Assembly: GCF_950295315.1 (NCBI RefSeq)
Contig: NC_080181.1
Coordinates: 39,895,375 to 39,959,374 of the forward strand
Direction: 5' to 3'
Source: Erinaceus europaeus
Taxonomy: Eukaryota > Chordata > Mammalia > Eulipotyphla > Erinaceidae
DNA length: 64,000 nt
Both the position numbers and the translations under genes were made by a program. Below the pieces are notes generated by a model that made no database searches, was not told the DNA's origin, and was given only the letters and a program-made list of their open reading frames with translations. Positions within the stretch are counted from its first letter, which is position 1. Each line of letters opens with the position of its first letter. Positions 10,191 through 20,561 of the stretch are shown in pieces.

Positions 10191-10566
10191 GGAGTCGGGC
10201 GGTGGCGCAGTGGGTTAAGCGCACGTGGCGCAAAGCGCAGGGACTGGCAAGGATCCCGGTTCAAGCCCCCGGCTCCCCACCTGCAGGGGAGTCACTTCAC
10301 GGGCGGTGAAGCAGGTCTGCAGGTGTCTATCTTTCTCTCCCCTCTCTCTCTGTCTTCCCCTCCTCTCTCCATTTCTCTCTGTCCTATCCAACAACAAAGC
10401 AACGTCAACAATGGCAATAATAACCGCAACGAGGCTGCAACAACTAGGGCAACAAAAAGGGGGAAAAATGGCCTCCAGGAGCGGTGGATTCATGGTGCAG
10501 GCACCGAGCCCAGCAATAACCCTGGAGGAAAAAAAAAAAAAGATACAAAAAAAAAAAAAAAAAAAA
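10191..10566 (+). mobile_element. tRNA-derived SINE, type A, full length and young
   Basis: Near-intact sense copy with head GGGAGTCGGGCGGTGGCGCAG, box B GGTTCAAGCCCC, a complete CAACAACAAAGCAACG segment, the GCCTCCAGGAGCGGTGG...CCCTGGAGG inverted ends and a long interrupted poly(A). Retained CpG sites suggest recent insertion. The 125- and 193-codon frames here are repeat artefacts. Confidence 0.95.
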
Positions 10567-10573
10567 GGATCGT

Positions 10574-10922
10574 TGGGGTCGGGCGGTGGCGCAGTGGGTT
10601 AAGTGCATGTGGCGCAAAGCGCAAGGACCTGCGTAAGGATCCTGGTTCGAGCCCCCGGCTCTCTACCTGCAGGGGGGTCGCTTCACAGGTGGTGAAGCAG
10701 GTCTGCAGGTGTCTATCTTTCTCTTCCCCCTCTGTCTTCCCCTCCTCTCTCCATTTCTCTCTGTCCTATCCAACAACGAACAACATCAACAATGGCAATA
10801 ATAATAACCACAACGAGGCTACAACAACAAGGGCAACAAAAGGGGAAAAAATGGCCTCCAGGAGAGGTGGATTCATGGTGCAACCTAACAATAACCCTGG
10901 ATGAAAAAAAGAAAGAAAGAAA
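10574..10922 (+). mobile_element. tRNA-derived SINE, type A, full length with target duplication
   Basis: A second young copy just downstream of the first. The RNA polymerase III box A-like TGGCGCAGTGG is at 10587 and box B GGTTCGAGCC is at 10644, with tRNA-like spacing. The flanks AAGGATCGTTG (left) and AAGGATGGTTG (right) look like a target-site duplication with one mismatch. It therefore inserted into the tail of the first copy or just beside it. Confidence 0.95.
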
Positions 10923-11291
10923 AGGATGGTTGAGTTTTCTCCCAGCTATTCAAATCTGAAAAATACTACTAGTGGAAATGGGACAATAGTTCATGAATAC
11001 AAAATGATTGTATGCAGAATTGGTTGAATCTAGCCAAGAGAATCTCTTTGATTCATAGAAGGCATGTAATAGTCCATATTGGCAAGGTTTTTGGTGGATC
11101 ATATCTATTTTGCCATATTCTCTGTGATTTCACATTCAATCCATTGTTATCTATTTGACTGCAGTGGGCATTTTCAGCTGAAATCCTTGAAAACTCTCAA
11201 AGAGAAACCATACTTCAAACGCTGAGATGACCTTTAAGGACCTCCCTTCTATGTTTCTTACAGAGGGAAAAAAGGACATGTGTTGAAGGGG
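10923..11291. other. Unassigned sequence
   Basis: No recognisable repeat or coding signal. Confidence 0.4.
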
Positions 11292-11405
11292 ACAGAGAGA
11301 GACACCTGCAGACCTGCTTCACTGCTTGTGAAGTGACCCCCTGTAGGTGGGGTGCTGGGGCTCGAACCTGGATCCTTATGCCAATCCTTGTGTTTCGTGC
11401 CATGA
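11292..11405 (-). mobile_element. tRNA-derived SINE, type A, fragment
   Basis: GACAGAGAGAGACACCTGCAG, CTTCACTGCTTGTGAAGTGA and GGGGCTCGAACCTGGATCC are the complement of the type A head and hairpin block. Both outer ends are missing. Confidence 0.7.
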
Positions 11406-11504
11406 GCAACCCCCAATACCTATTATTTCTATATTGTGAGAGAAAGAACTCTTCTGAATCATGCTTACTACAGTACTTGGGTATAAATTTGTCTTCCTAA
11501 ACCT

Positions 11505-12308
11505 TTTTAAAAATTTTATTATTGAATTAATAATTATTGACAAGATTATGAGATAAGGGGGGTACAGTTCCATACAATTCTCACCAACAGAGTTTTGTAT
11601 CCTTTCCCTTCCATTGGAAGCTTTCCTGTCCTTTATTTCTCTGGGAGTGTGGGTTTAAGATATTTGTGGGGTACAGGAGGTGGGTGGTCTGACTTCTGTA
11701 ATTGATTCTCTGCTGGACATAGGCATTGACAGGTCAATCCATTCCCCCAGCCTGTTTCTACCTTTCCCTAGTTGGGTACAGCTCTGGAGAGGTGGGGTTC
11801 AAGGTCACATCGGTGAGGCTATCTACCCAGGGAAGTCAGGTGTCATGGTAGCACCTGCAACTTGGTGGCTGAAAAGCATTAAAATATAAAGAATAAATAA
11901 TTGTTTAATACTCAGGAACTTAGAGATAAGACTATAGCAGATGGGACTTGGGGTCTTTATGTTGGAAGAAGTTAGGAAGTCTATTTTAGGTATATTTCAA
12001 GAGGCTATAACTTTACTAATTTTTGTATGAGCCCCACAGCTAACATGCAGGTGGACTGAAAGTATTGTCTGAGAAGATGGTGTCAAAGTTGAAAATTGGA
12101 CCAGAAAGCTGGATCAGGGCAGACCGTAGCTCCAAAAATATGGGGAAACTATATAAACCCCATCGATCTGACCTAGGGCTCGTATCTATTCATATTTACC
12201 ATAGGAACCTGTATAACTTCTGCATCCTTGTGAGTCTTATCTCACATTCTGTGGTCATAGCTAGAGACATTCTAGGCTGCACTCATTTCAGAAACATTTT
12301 TTTTACCA
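11505..12308 (-). mobile_element. 5'-truncated L1, long-3'UTR lineage
   Basis: Poly(T)-like start at left, then GATAAGGGGGGTACAGTTCC, TTGGAAGCTTTCCTGTCC, CTTGGTGGCTGAAAAGCATT, GAGAAGATGGTGTCAAAGTT and CTCACATTCTGTGGTCATAG. These follow the order of the L1-III 3'UTR on the minus strand. No ORF2 is present. Confidence 0.75.
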
Positions 12309-12715
12309 ACAAATACATAAAATGAGTTGTGTTAAATTCAAAGGGTATATAAGACATTCACAGTCTCATATGCCAGAGTTAAACCACTGTTCAACATGAG
12401 ATCTAAGAACTTCCCTGAGGCAGAGCTGATTAAATAAGTTGTAGGAACTAGAGGCAGCATCTAGCTAAGTGATGAGGGCAGCCTTCAAGATCTCAGGGGA
12501 GGCCCCAAGGCTTCCAGAGTCTCACAGGATTTGGTAGCAGAGGAAGAACTCTGGTACTTCATTGACTCAGAGTGAAATTAGAGACCTTGGAGGTATAGAA
12601 AAGTACAGAAGGAATGACCAGCAACTCACTTTCAAAGTCCACTATTTGAGGTCACTAGTTTTAGGAGTCTGACTATTGGGTGGTGGTGGTGGGGGGTGCT
12701 CAGTTTGTTAGCCTG
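12309..12715. other. Unassigned sequence between two L1 3'UTR pieces
   Basis: About 400 bases that match no repeat I recognise, lying between the 3'UTR segment at left and a further-upstream 3'UTR segment at right. It may be an insertion that split one L1 copy. Confidence 0.35.
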
Positions 12716-12830
12716 AGCTCACAGTCCATGGTCACAGCTGGGAACATTATAGCCTACATTCATTTTTAGGACCAGTCTCCTTGAGTGGCAGAGTAGGATG
12801 ACCCAGCTTCCCTTCAGAGGGGGACAGTCC
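12716..12830 (-). mobile_element. L1 3'UTR piece (more 5' part of the lineage)
   Basis: GAGCTCACAGTCCATGGTCA, GGGAACATTATAGCCTACAT and CTTCCCTTCAGAGGGGG match the region found at 33.0-33.12 kb and 56.14-56.25 kb in longer copies. Same orientation as the piece at 11505-12308. Confidence 0.55.
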
Positions 12831-12861
12831 TTACCATTGCTGTAATCATCAAGGTTTTTGT

Positions 12862-13121
12862 TATTTTTTTAATATTTATTTTCCCTTTTGTTGCCCTTGT
12901 TGTTGTTATTGATGCCGTCATTGTTAGATAGGACAGAGAGAAATGGAGAGAGGAAGAGAAGACAGAGAGGGGGAGAGAAAGAGAGACACCTGCACACCTG
13001 CTTCACCGCTTGTGAAGCTACTTCCCTACAGGAGGGGAGCCTGGCTTGGACAGGGATCCTTATGCAGTTGCTTGCGCTTTGCTTCACATGCACTTACCCG
13101 CTGCGCTACCACCCGACTCCC
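12862..13121 (-). mobile_element. tRNA-derived SINE, type A, with target duplication
   Basis: Complete minus-strand copy from the TTTTGTTGCCCTTGTTGTTG segment to the head complement GCTGCGCTACCACCCGACTCC. GTTTTTGTT occurs directly outside both ends (about 12852 and 13122), consistent with a target-site duplication. Confidence 0.9.
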
Positions 13122-13207
13122 GTTTTTGTTTTGCTTTTTATTGCTGTTGCCTGAGCTTCAGTACTTTGGACTTGCTTTTTCAGAGAGAAAGTGAGACAAG
13201 GCAGGAA

Positions 13208-13320
13208 AAATAGCATTATGGTTCTACAAAAAACTTATGCCTCAAGTTCCGAAATCCCAGGTTCAATCCCCTGCACCATCATCAGTCAGTCAGAACTAAG
13301 CAATGCTCTGGTAAAGGACA
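13208..13320 (+). mobile_element. tRNA-derived SINE, type D
   Basis: AATAGCATTATGGTTCTACA, then ATCCCAGGTTCAATCCCCTG and AACTAAGCAATGCTCTGGTA form the short type D pattern in sense orientation. The preceding TTGCTGTTGCCTGAGCTTCA at 13140 may be part of another decayed SINE. Confidence 0.65.
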
Positions 13321-13440
13321 GACAGAGGTGGAGGGGGGGGTGGAGCGGTGACAGAGAGGAGACCCAGTACAAACCCTCCTCTAACATAAGGATCAGATAG
13401 GTGCACTACCTAGGTGAGATATTTTCTGAGCTCAAATGCA

Positions 13441-13555
13441 ATGTTTGTTTATTTATTTATTGGATAGAGACAGCCAGAAATCAAGAGGGAACCAAATGCA
13501 GTGCTTTCACTGAAGACTTCAGCAAGAGACCGCTGCAGATTACAAAGCTCAGTGA
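13441..13555 (-). mobile_element. tRNA-derived SINE, type B or E, truncated
   Basis: TTTATTTATTTATTGGATAGAG followed by ACAGCCAGAAATCAAGAGGG is the 3' part of a minus-strand SINE. The head is unrecognisable. Confidence 0.5.
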
Positions 13556-14191
13556 TATTTTTTGAGGGGAATGCACTTGTGCCCTCCTTTTATTCCAAGG
13601 GGACACAAAGGGGAAAGGAAGCAAAGGAAGGTCTCTAAGCATTCACACCATTTATCATATTCATTTGCTAAATAACTATTTACTCAGTGCCTACCGCTTT
13701 GCCAGACAACATGCTAGGAATTGTGTACATTACGCCTGATGCCTGTCATCTCAATAGTGCAGAATGGAGAGATGTATGTGTTTATAATGAGTAAAAGAAG
13801 TGCAGAGACATGAGAATGAATAAGGAGGAAGTTCACAAGGGATCCAGGAGGGTAATTATACCAGTTCTCACAGGGAAGATAGTTGGCTAATCTGAGTTGC
13901 AATGTACAACTAGGTATTATAGGAATAGAAAGAGAGGGTTTCAGGAATACACTGTCCTCAGGTGTTATCTTAAGCAGAAGGAATTTGGGAAAATGGGAGA
14001 AAGAAAGAAGCAAGGTCACTTTGATCACCTAACTCACCCTTCTACTCAGAATTAGACCATAAATCTCCCATGTGAGAGGAGCCATCACTTTACCAGGAGG
14101 TAGGAAAACATTCTAATCATCAGAGAATAATTTAAGAAGAATGAATGCATACAAAAAATGTCTTGATCTACTAATCTGTATCTTCCTAGTT
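13556..14191. other. Mostly unassigned sequence containing an L2-like end
   Basis: Outside the L2-like block (13660-13740) I see nothing. The 104-codon minus-strand frame at 13714-14028 overlaps the L2-like block and has no recognisable domain. Confidence 0.35.
13660..13740 (-). mobile_element. LINE-2/MIR-type 3' end
   Basis: CATTTGCTAAATAACTATTT, ACTCAGTGCCTACCGC, TTTGCCAGACAACATGCTAG and GAATTGTG are the complement of the conserved L2/MIR 3' terminus. It is an ancient, long-dead element. Confidence 0.6.
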
Positions 14192-14462
14192 ACTTTTTTT
14201 TTTTTCCTCCAGGGTTATCACTGGGGCTTGATACCGGTACTACAAATTCATCGCCCCTGGTGGCTATGTTTTTCCATTTTATTGGGTAGGATGGAGAGAT
14301 ATTGGCTGAGGTGGGAGTGGAGAGGAGACAAAGAAGGAGAAAGATGGACATCTGCAGACCTGCTTCACTGCTTATGAAGCTGCAGGTGGGAACCCAGAAG
14401 CCTGAACCCAGATCTGTGCATGTAGTACTACATACACTTAACTGGGTTCACTATAGCCCTAT
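14192..14462 (-). mobile_element. tRNA-derived SINE, type A, older copy
   Basis: Minus strand: poly(T), CCTCCAGGGTTATCACTGGG, GGATGGAGAGATATTGGCTG, CATCTGCAGACCTGCTTCAC and a decayed head ending near AACTGGGTTCACTATAGCCC. Confidence 0.75.
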
Positions 14463-15055
14463 TAGTTGCTTATTTTTTAATCATCCTTTAATGATAAATC
14501 AACCCAAATATCTTTGGGTTGTTAACTCTTACATTTCCTGTTCCTGGGTCTCAAAGGTGTTTTAAAAACTTCTGCTCAGGCTGCTTCTCTGTGTTTGGAT
14601 TCTCCTGTGAAGACTCTCTCCTGCATTTCAATAAAATGTCATTGCTTTATAGCTACTCATCAGTCTTCGTCAGTTTTGTATTTGGATGCAGCCAGGCACA
14701 ATGAAGAGTCCAGGAAAAGTACTTCACACCCTCCAGAGGCAATGGCTGTACAGTGTGAAAAAGGGCTTTGGCAAGAGGATGTGAGGCTTCTGTGGTTACA
14801 TGTTATGGCAATAGCCAGGGCCCATCCTGGCACTCCACATTCACAAAGCAGGCTCTGCTGGGTTGGTACCCTCTCTCACCACCTCAGGCCCCTTTCTTAT
14901 TTGTGTCATCCTACTTACTGCTTCCAGTTAGGGCACTGGTTCTGGTCCAGATGTAGGTGTGCCTAAGTACTTGTTGACCGGGAAGCAGCATTCTTTTCAA
15001 GTCTCTGCTTCCATTTCTATTCTTTTGAACGTCTTCCAGGCAGGTTTAGTTCCTA
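14463..15055. other. Unassigned sequence
   Basis: Overlapping plus-strand frames at 14519-14966 lack any domain or splice context I can recognise. A CAATAAAATG near 14629 could be a chance polyadenylation signal. Confidence 0.35.
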
Positions 15056-15545
15056 CTGCAGAGATGAAAGTGGGAAACCACCCCCAGGTTCCTCCTGGGC
15101 TGACTAAGCAATCCAAACAACATCAGACAGATTAGTAGGAGCAAAAGAACACATTTAATTGCATATGCACAGGGGTTCTATGCATAAATTCTAAAGGTGA
15201 TGGGGTCAAAACTGGGGTAAGTTCTCCTAAGCTAATGAATAGAATAGGGGGCTAGGATGTCGAGGGGTGTTTGTGTAGTTATATCATGAAATGACCTCTG
15301 CAATTACATTAACCTTGTTGTGCTGATAGGTTTCTCTGATAGGCTATTTCTGGACACAAATAATAAATCTAACACCTTTAATCTTTATTCTCTAGCTAGC
15401 TTAAAGGGGGTGGTAAAAAGTTTCTCTGAGTCTGCCAGTCCTCCATTGATCTGAACTCAGCGTAAGCCACACACCAAAATAAAATGTCTTGGAAGATCTC
15501 TTTTGGACATGTTGGGAAACTCCACCCTTCACTATAGATCTATCA
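15056..15545 (-). mobile_element. LTR-like sequence of an endogenous retrovirus (minus)
   Basis: Read on the minus strand it contains AATTAAATGTGTTCTTTTGC, TCCTACTAATCTGTCTGATG and CAGCCCAGGAGGAACCTGGG before ...CTGCA. This resembles the R/U5 end of gamma-type LTRs. The distal part (15366-15541) recurs at 16974-17153. The full boundaries are uncertain. Confidence 0.5.
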
Positions 15546-15559
15546 AAAGTGGGCTCATG

Positions 15560-16462
15560 GAGGTAAATGATGAGATCCAAGTGATAAACCCTCTTGTTAG
15601 TCTCTAAAGGACCTTTCCCTCAACGTAGATCAGCAATAGTAGAAACTTAACCACTTTCCAAAAGAAAGCTGGGTCAACATACTCTGTCACTCGAACTAGA
15701 CTGGTCCTGAAATGAGTGCCGCCTAGAATGTTCCAAGTTATGACCAACAGGGATGCAGAGGTCACACAAGCTCTTATGCTAAATATGAATAGACATGGGT
15801 CCTAGGTCAGATGGATGGGATTTACAGTTAATGATATTTATATACTCTTTCAATATTTGGGAGCTACTCTACCCTGATCTAGCTTTCTAGTCCTATTCCC
15901 AACTCTGACACTAGCTTCCCAGACAATACTTTCAGCCCATTTACATGTTAGCTGTCAGGTTTAAGTTAGTAGTCATGAGCCCCTTGAAAAATACCTAAAA
16001 TAGACTTCCTATGTTCTTCCAACATGACCCCAAATCTCACCTGCTTTATTCTTACCTTTAAGTTCCTGATTATTAATCAATTTGTTCTGCTTTTTATCTT
16101 ATGCTTTTCAGCCACCAAGTTGCAGATGCTACCATGACATCAATCTGACTTCACCAATGAGTCCTCACCCATGAGTCATAGAACCCCACCTCACCAGAGC
16201 CTTACCCCAGTTGGGAAAGACATAAATAGGCTGGGGTTATGGAATGACCTGTCAACACCCATATTCAGTGGAGACACAATTACAGAAGCCAGAGTTTCCA
16301 CTGTCTGCACTCTAAAGATTTTTGGTCCATACCCCCAGAGGGATAAAGAATAGGGAAACTTCCAATGGAAGATATGGGATATGCAACTCTGGTTGTGGGA
16401 ACTTATGGGATTACACCCCTTTTATCCTACAATATTGTTATCTTGTTGATAATTATTAAATT
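15560..16462 (+). mobile_element. 5'-truncated L1, long-3'UTR lineage (sense)
   Basis: Sense-order landmarks: CTAAAGGACCTTTCCCTCAA, GGATGCAGAGGTCACACAAG, GGGAGCTACTCTACCCTGAT, TATGCTTTTCAGCCACCAAG, GGTCCATACCCCCAGAGGG and CTCTGGTTGTGGGAACTTAT, then an AC-repeat tail. It lies between the two copies of the LTR-like segment. Confidence 0.75.
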
Positions 16463-16488
16463 ACACACACACACACACACACACACAG
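16463..16488. repeat. (AC)n microsatellite
   Basis: A run of 13 AC units, apparently grown from the A-tail of the preceding L1 copy. Confidence 0.95.
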
Positions 16489-16527
16489 ACAATAGATTAG
16501 CAAGAGAAAAGGTATATTCATTTAGTA

Positions 16528-16756
16528 TCATTTTTTTTTCTTTGCTGTCAAGATTATTGCTGGAACTCTGTGCCTACATGATTCCATTGTTCCTAATGGA
16601 TTTATTTTTGCCAAAACAGAAGATGAGAGACAGAAAGGGACATTGAGAGTAGGAGAGACACCACAGTTCTGCTCTACTCTGGGACTTCCCTGTGGTAGCT
16701 GAGGGCTCAAACCTGGGTCCTTACACACGATAAAGTGTATACTCTATTGAATAAAC
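16528..16756 (-). mobile_element. Old tRNA-derived SINE, type A/B-like
   Basis: Poly(T), then TTGCTGTCAAGATTATTGCT, AGAGACAGAAAGGGACATTG, GAGGGCTCAAACCTGGGTCC (box B complement) and a decayed head. The divergence is high. Confidence 0.6.
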
Positions 16757-16973
16757 CATATTCCACCACTAGTTTATTATCTTAATATTATGTGTACAAG
16801 TGGCACAAGGTACCACAGGGGGAAAATATGAATTCCCCCAGAGAGTATTTAAGGCAGAGAGATTTGAGAGTTTACATATGGTTTTAATTATAGATAAGGG
16901 GGGGGGTGAAGGTGTGTAGAAACATTTTGACAAAGTTTGGATGTCAAATTGACCACACAACTGGAAACAACCA

Positions 16974-17185
16974 TTAATCTAACACCTTTAATTTTTATTC
17001 TCTAGCTAGCTTAAAGGGGTGGTAAAAAGTTTCTCTTGAGTCTGCCAGGCCTCCATTGATCTGAACTCAGCTTACGCCACATACCAAAATAAAACGTCTT
17101 GGAAGATCTCTTTTGGACATGTTGGGAAACTCCACCCTTCACTACTGATCTACCCATCCTTTCTTCTGTATGAGTCAGCACACCT
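16974..17185 (-). mobile_element. Second copy of the LTR-like segment
   Basis: 16974-17153 repeats 15366-15541 in the same orientation at over 90% identity by eye, including TCTAGCTAGCTTAAAGGGG and GGAAGATCTCTTTTGGACAT. After 17153 the two diverge. A plausible LTR edge is the CA within GTCAGCACA at about 17183. Confidence 0.5.
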
Positions 17186-17752
17186 TAGCCCTGAGACCTG
17201 TTGGAGCTGAGGAGAACATTGCTTTATTTGTCACATCACATTTCCGTGGCAGATGGTGCAGGATCCCAATGATTGACTCAGAGAAACATAAGTTATGTGC
17301 TCTAAAAAATGCCTGGCATGTCCCTGCTGAATGTGAACTCCCAAGGGAGGCGGAATGAACAGTGGAGCATTCCATAAAGGCCAGAACCTTTTCATAGCAA
17401 GTTTTACAACACATCAAAAATTCCAGGTTACAAAGCAGTTGACTCAGCAGGAAGTAGGACAACAATAGTATGCAGGTAAACAGCTTTAGGATGCAGGAAG
17501 CAGTCATAAAATCTCCAAGTACCCAAAATCTAAACCTAGCACATAAACAACTCTGTCTCGGTAAATTACTGATTCTTTGCATTCATATAACTCATGCTTT
17601 GCATCCTGGATCCAAGTTTGAGGAGATTACAGATACTTCTACCAGGTACAGAGCCTTGAACTTAACTCAGTGCTGGGTTGGGTATTAAGTATACATAAAG
17701 TCTTACATAATCAAATATCTAGTTGGAATGTGCTGCTACATTCTATTCCACT
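17186..17752. other. Unassigned sequence
   Basis: A 135-codon minus-strand frame (17175-17582) spans this stretch, but it has no domain I recognise and overlaps the LTR edge. I do not call a gene. Confidence 0.35.
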
Positions 17753-18139
17753 TGTTAAAATTCGGAAGGCTCTTGCCCGGCGGGTCTAGCTTCATGGGCG
17801 GGTAACAGAGACGCGGAGACAACGGCTGGGCAGGGAAGCTGTATTTCTTTATTCAGGAACAACGATTCATAAACTAAGACCAACTAATCACCAAACAGAA
17901 CTCTGCTGTCTCTTTGCAGCAGCGCAAGCACTCTCTCTTACTCTCCAACTCAGGAACCCCCTAACTCTGGCACTCTGAAACTCTCCAACTGTGGAACTCT
18001 TGCGGGGTTCCTTCAGGGCGGGGCCAAGCAGGCCCGCGAAACTAACTGGACTGATCTAATTCTCTTGGTGGGGGAGGGCTAGAACAAACCAATGTAAAGC
18101 ATACGACAGCCACTCTGTGTCCTTCTGAGGCTGCTCACA
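17753..18139 (-). mobile_element. Solo LTR, GC- and CpG-rich (minus)
   Basis: A 387-base block with TG...CA ends: TGTTAAAATTCGGAAGG at left and GCTGCTCACA at right. On the minus strand it has a compact GC-rich promoter-like part (GGCCCCGCCCTGAAGG), a GAATAAAGAAATAC polyadenylation signal at about 17848, and CCGCGTCTCTGTTACCCGCC before the end. No internal retroviral genes flank it. I could not find a matching target duplication. Many CpGs remain, suggesting a fairly recent insertion or selection against loss. Confidence 0.7.
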
Positions 18140-18274
18140 TAGACAAGTTAATAGCAAACCAATTCACAGGAGAAAAAGAACAACTTTAGTAACATATATG
18201 TGGAGAGCTAATAATTTATGGATGGAGAAGAACATATATGGAGAATGATTGTCAATTCTAAAGTAAATGGAGCT

Positions 18275-18375
18275 AGGTCTGGGAAGGTACAAAAAGACTT
18301 TTGTGACCGAGGCTCTGAACTCCCAGGCTCAATTCTCAGCAACACCATGAGCCAGAGCTGAGCACTGCTCTGTTC
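18275..18375 (+). mobile_element. tRNA-derived SINE, type D
   Basis: GGTCTGGGAAGGTACAAAAAG, AGGCTCTGAACTCCCAGGCT, CAATTCTCAGCAACACCATG and AGCTGAGCACTGCTCTG in sense order. Confidence 0.7.
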
Positions 18376-18564
18376 AAAACAACAGTGATAACAATGAAAA
18401 CAATAATGATGGGAATGATGATGGTGGTGGCATAATTATAATGATGATAAATAAAGTAAATGAGTTGAACCAGAGGTTTATATTGTGGTAAGGGCCCTCT
18501 CAAGGCATCAAGGAGAAAAGAGGAAGTTCTCATATGATGAGCAAGATAATGACAAAAACCTTTC

Positions 18565-18690
18565 TTAGGCTGGAGAGAGAATACATTGGTTATACAAAAG
18601 GACCTTTGCAGATTCAATCCCAGGCACCACCAGGAGTCAGAGATGAGCAGAGCTCTGCTCTTGTGTTCTCTCTCTCTCTCTCTCAAATTA
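18565..18690 (+). mobile_element. tRNA-derived SINE, type D
   Basis: TTAGGCTGGAGAGAGAATAC, GCAGATTCAATCCCAGGCAC, AGATGAGCAGAGCTCTGCTC, then a CT-rich tail, with an AT microsatellite at 18691-18708. Confidence 0.7.
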
Positions 18691-18734
18691 TATATATATA
18701 TATATATAATTTTTAATCATTCATATGAAAGAGA

Positions 18735-18985
18735 AAAATGAATATACTATGATCTCACTCATAGACAAAAGTTGAGCAATAAGAAGATAAATGGGGAACA
18801 CAAAGCAGAACTTGTACTGGGTTTGGAATATTGCATCAAATTAAAAGACTATGGGGTAAGGGTGAGTTTTCAGGTCCACTGTAGGACCCCCACATTTCTC
18901 AGTTTTCCACATAATGATTCAACCCCCTCTAGGTCCTCATCTGCCAACATATTCCAGGGCCTGAACCCCCCCAACATACATACAC
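18735..18985 (+). mobile_element. L1 3'UTR fragment, possibly internally inverted
   Basis: 18735-18885 is sense and matches the L1-II 3'UTR start: TATGATCTCACTCATAGACA, AGTTGAGCAATAAGAAG, TATTGCATCAAATTAAAAGAC. 18886-18985 (ACATTTCTCAGTTTTCCACA, TAGGTCCTCATCTGCCAACA) instead resembles the reverse complement of that 3'UTR, as in 42150-42350. This would fit a small inversion. Confidence 0.55.
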
Positions 18986-18999
18986 GATACACAAGACTT

Positions 19000-19165
19000 T
19001 TTAATAAGAGGGTGAGAGATAGGGGGGAGAAGGGGGAGGTCAGGAGAGCTACCTGCAGCACTGATTCACCATTCATAAAATTTCTCAGTTCCAGGTAGAT
19101 GCTGGGGGCTTCAATTGGGTCTGGGCTTATGGCTCTATACTGGGTGAACCACCACCTGGTTACTT
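19000..19165 (-). mobile_element. tRNA-derived SINE, type B, degenerate
   Basis: AGGGTGAGAGATAGGGGGGAG, TACCTGCAGCACTGATTCAC and GGTGAACCACCACCTGGTTA give the minus-strand type B order with strong decay in between. Confidence 0.6.
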
Positions 19166-20117
19166 TCACAGATTGTTTTAGAATCTTGAAACACTTCATG
19201 GTGGCAAAAATCTAAGCTAGGGGAATATTGCACTTTTAAAGACAGGAGAAAAAGGTTTAAAATTAGGTTGCTCAATTCAAATAGCTTATCTCTCTTTGCT
19301 TGGTCAAATAAGATCTTACAATAAAATATTGAAGTCAATCAATCTATGTGTAGCTCACACACTGGATCAGAAAGTGACAAGTTACATACAAATTACTCAG
19401 AAAATTTTGTAAAGACAGACAGCAACCTCACAAAAGATAGGATGCTCAGTATTGGTTGTGTCCAGATTAGATAATGAAATTACAATGAAAAAGATAATTG
19501 CTTTATAGTTGAACCTTGTTCACTGTATTGTAACCTCCAAATAATCTATAATATTCTCCGTTTTACCTAACATTACTGCAGGTTTGTTCATTTCTCTGTT
19601 GTCATCTCCAAGACTTCACTGCTCTGGACTGACTTTTTCAGATAGACAAGAGAGAGCTTTACAACAAGTAAGCAGGAAAGACGTCACAGCTCTGAAGCTC
19701 AGTGGCTTGAACCAGAGGCCTGCTCATGACAAAGCAGGTACACTATCCAGGTGAGCTACCTTACTGAACCTATGGCAAGTTTTCTATAGTGTGAGTTTGT
19801 CTTATGAAGTTCTACTCCAATGATACAGATGATCTAAACATTCTGTGCATTAACACTGTAACGACTCCAATAATTGATAAAACCATGGGGGGGCAATTTT
19901 TGATGGATACATAGAAAGGGGCAATAAAGTTATGTTACCAATGTATATAGACATGTGAAAGGTAAGAAGAACAAATAAATACTTGGCTATGTGAGTGATC
20001 CCCACCATACACAAATGAACTGATGGTTCTGATATATACATCTCTTCTTATTTTATTTTAAAAAGACACTTGTCTTTTTAATTAATTAACTAATTAATTT
20101 TACTTTATTTTTTTGCA
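19166..20117. other. Mostly unassigned sequence with one old SINE
   Basis: Apart from the type E SINE at about 19610-19775 I recognise nothing. No reading frame here has convincing coding character. Confidence 0.35.
19610..19775 (-). mobile_element. Degenerate SINE, type E
   Basis: CTCTGGACTGACTTTTTCAG, AGACAAGAGAGAGCTTTACA, CTCAGTGGCTTGAACCAGAG and GTACACTATCCAGGTGAGCT match the type E pattern. Confidence 0.6.
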
Positions 20118-20401
20118 TACAGGGTTTTATTGCTTGGGCTGGGAACCAGCACTGCTCATGGGGGCCATTTTTTCCATTTTTGTTTGTTTTTGTTATTTGG
20201 TAGGAAGGAGAGAAATCTAAAGGGGAAGGGAAGTTAGAGAAGGAGAGAGAAACACCTGAAGACCTTCTTTGCAGCATGTGAAGCATCACCTGCCTTACCC
20301 GACAGGTGAGGAGCAGGGGGCTTGAACCTGGATTCTTGCACAGCAGGTCTTTACACTTAGCATGATGTATGTTTAACCAGGTGCACCATCACCCAGCCCC
20401 C
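20118..20401 (-). mobile_element. tRNA-derived SINE, type A/B-like, older
   Basis: CATACAGGGTTTTATTGCTTG at the 3' end, GAGAGAAATCTAAAGGGG, GGGGCTTGAACCTGGATTC (box B complement) and AACCAGGTGCACCATCACCC at the head. Confidence 0.75.
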
Positions 20402-20491
20402 TGATAATGTATCTCTAAACTATGGTATAGATGGAGTCATGACAGAAGATCAGATATGAGATGCTGTGTGGTCCTGTGAGAACACAGCTTT

Positions 20492-20561
20492 CTTTATCCT
20501 TCTCCTTCTCTTCCTCCTTCCTCCTTTCCCTCCTCCTTCTTAATCTTTTCCTTTTTAAAAA
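20492..20561. repeat. Pyrimidine-rich (CTTCCT)n tract
   Basis: Interrupted CTT/CCT repeats just left of a minus-strand SINE. A similar CTT tract lies at 20845-20910 on its other side. Confidence 0.8.

Noticed and set aside
10574..10660. Possible tRNA gene, with box A- and box B-like sequences
   Set aside because: The tRNA-like stretch is the head of a dispersed SINE with a long non-tRNA body and a poly(A) tail. The same head recurs many times in the window, and I see no intact cloverleaf or mature 3' end.
10225..10904. Open frames of 125 and 193 codons on the plus strand
   Set aside because: They run through two type A SINEs. The apparent protein is the translation of CT-rich and CAA-rich SINE sequence, and similar frames recur wherever this SINE occurs.
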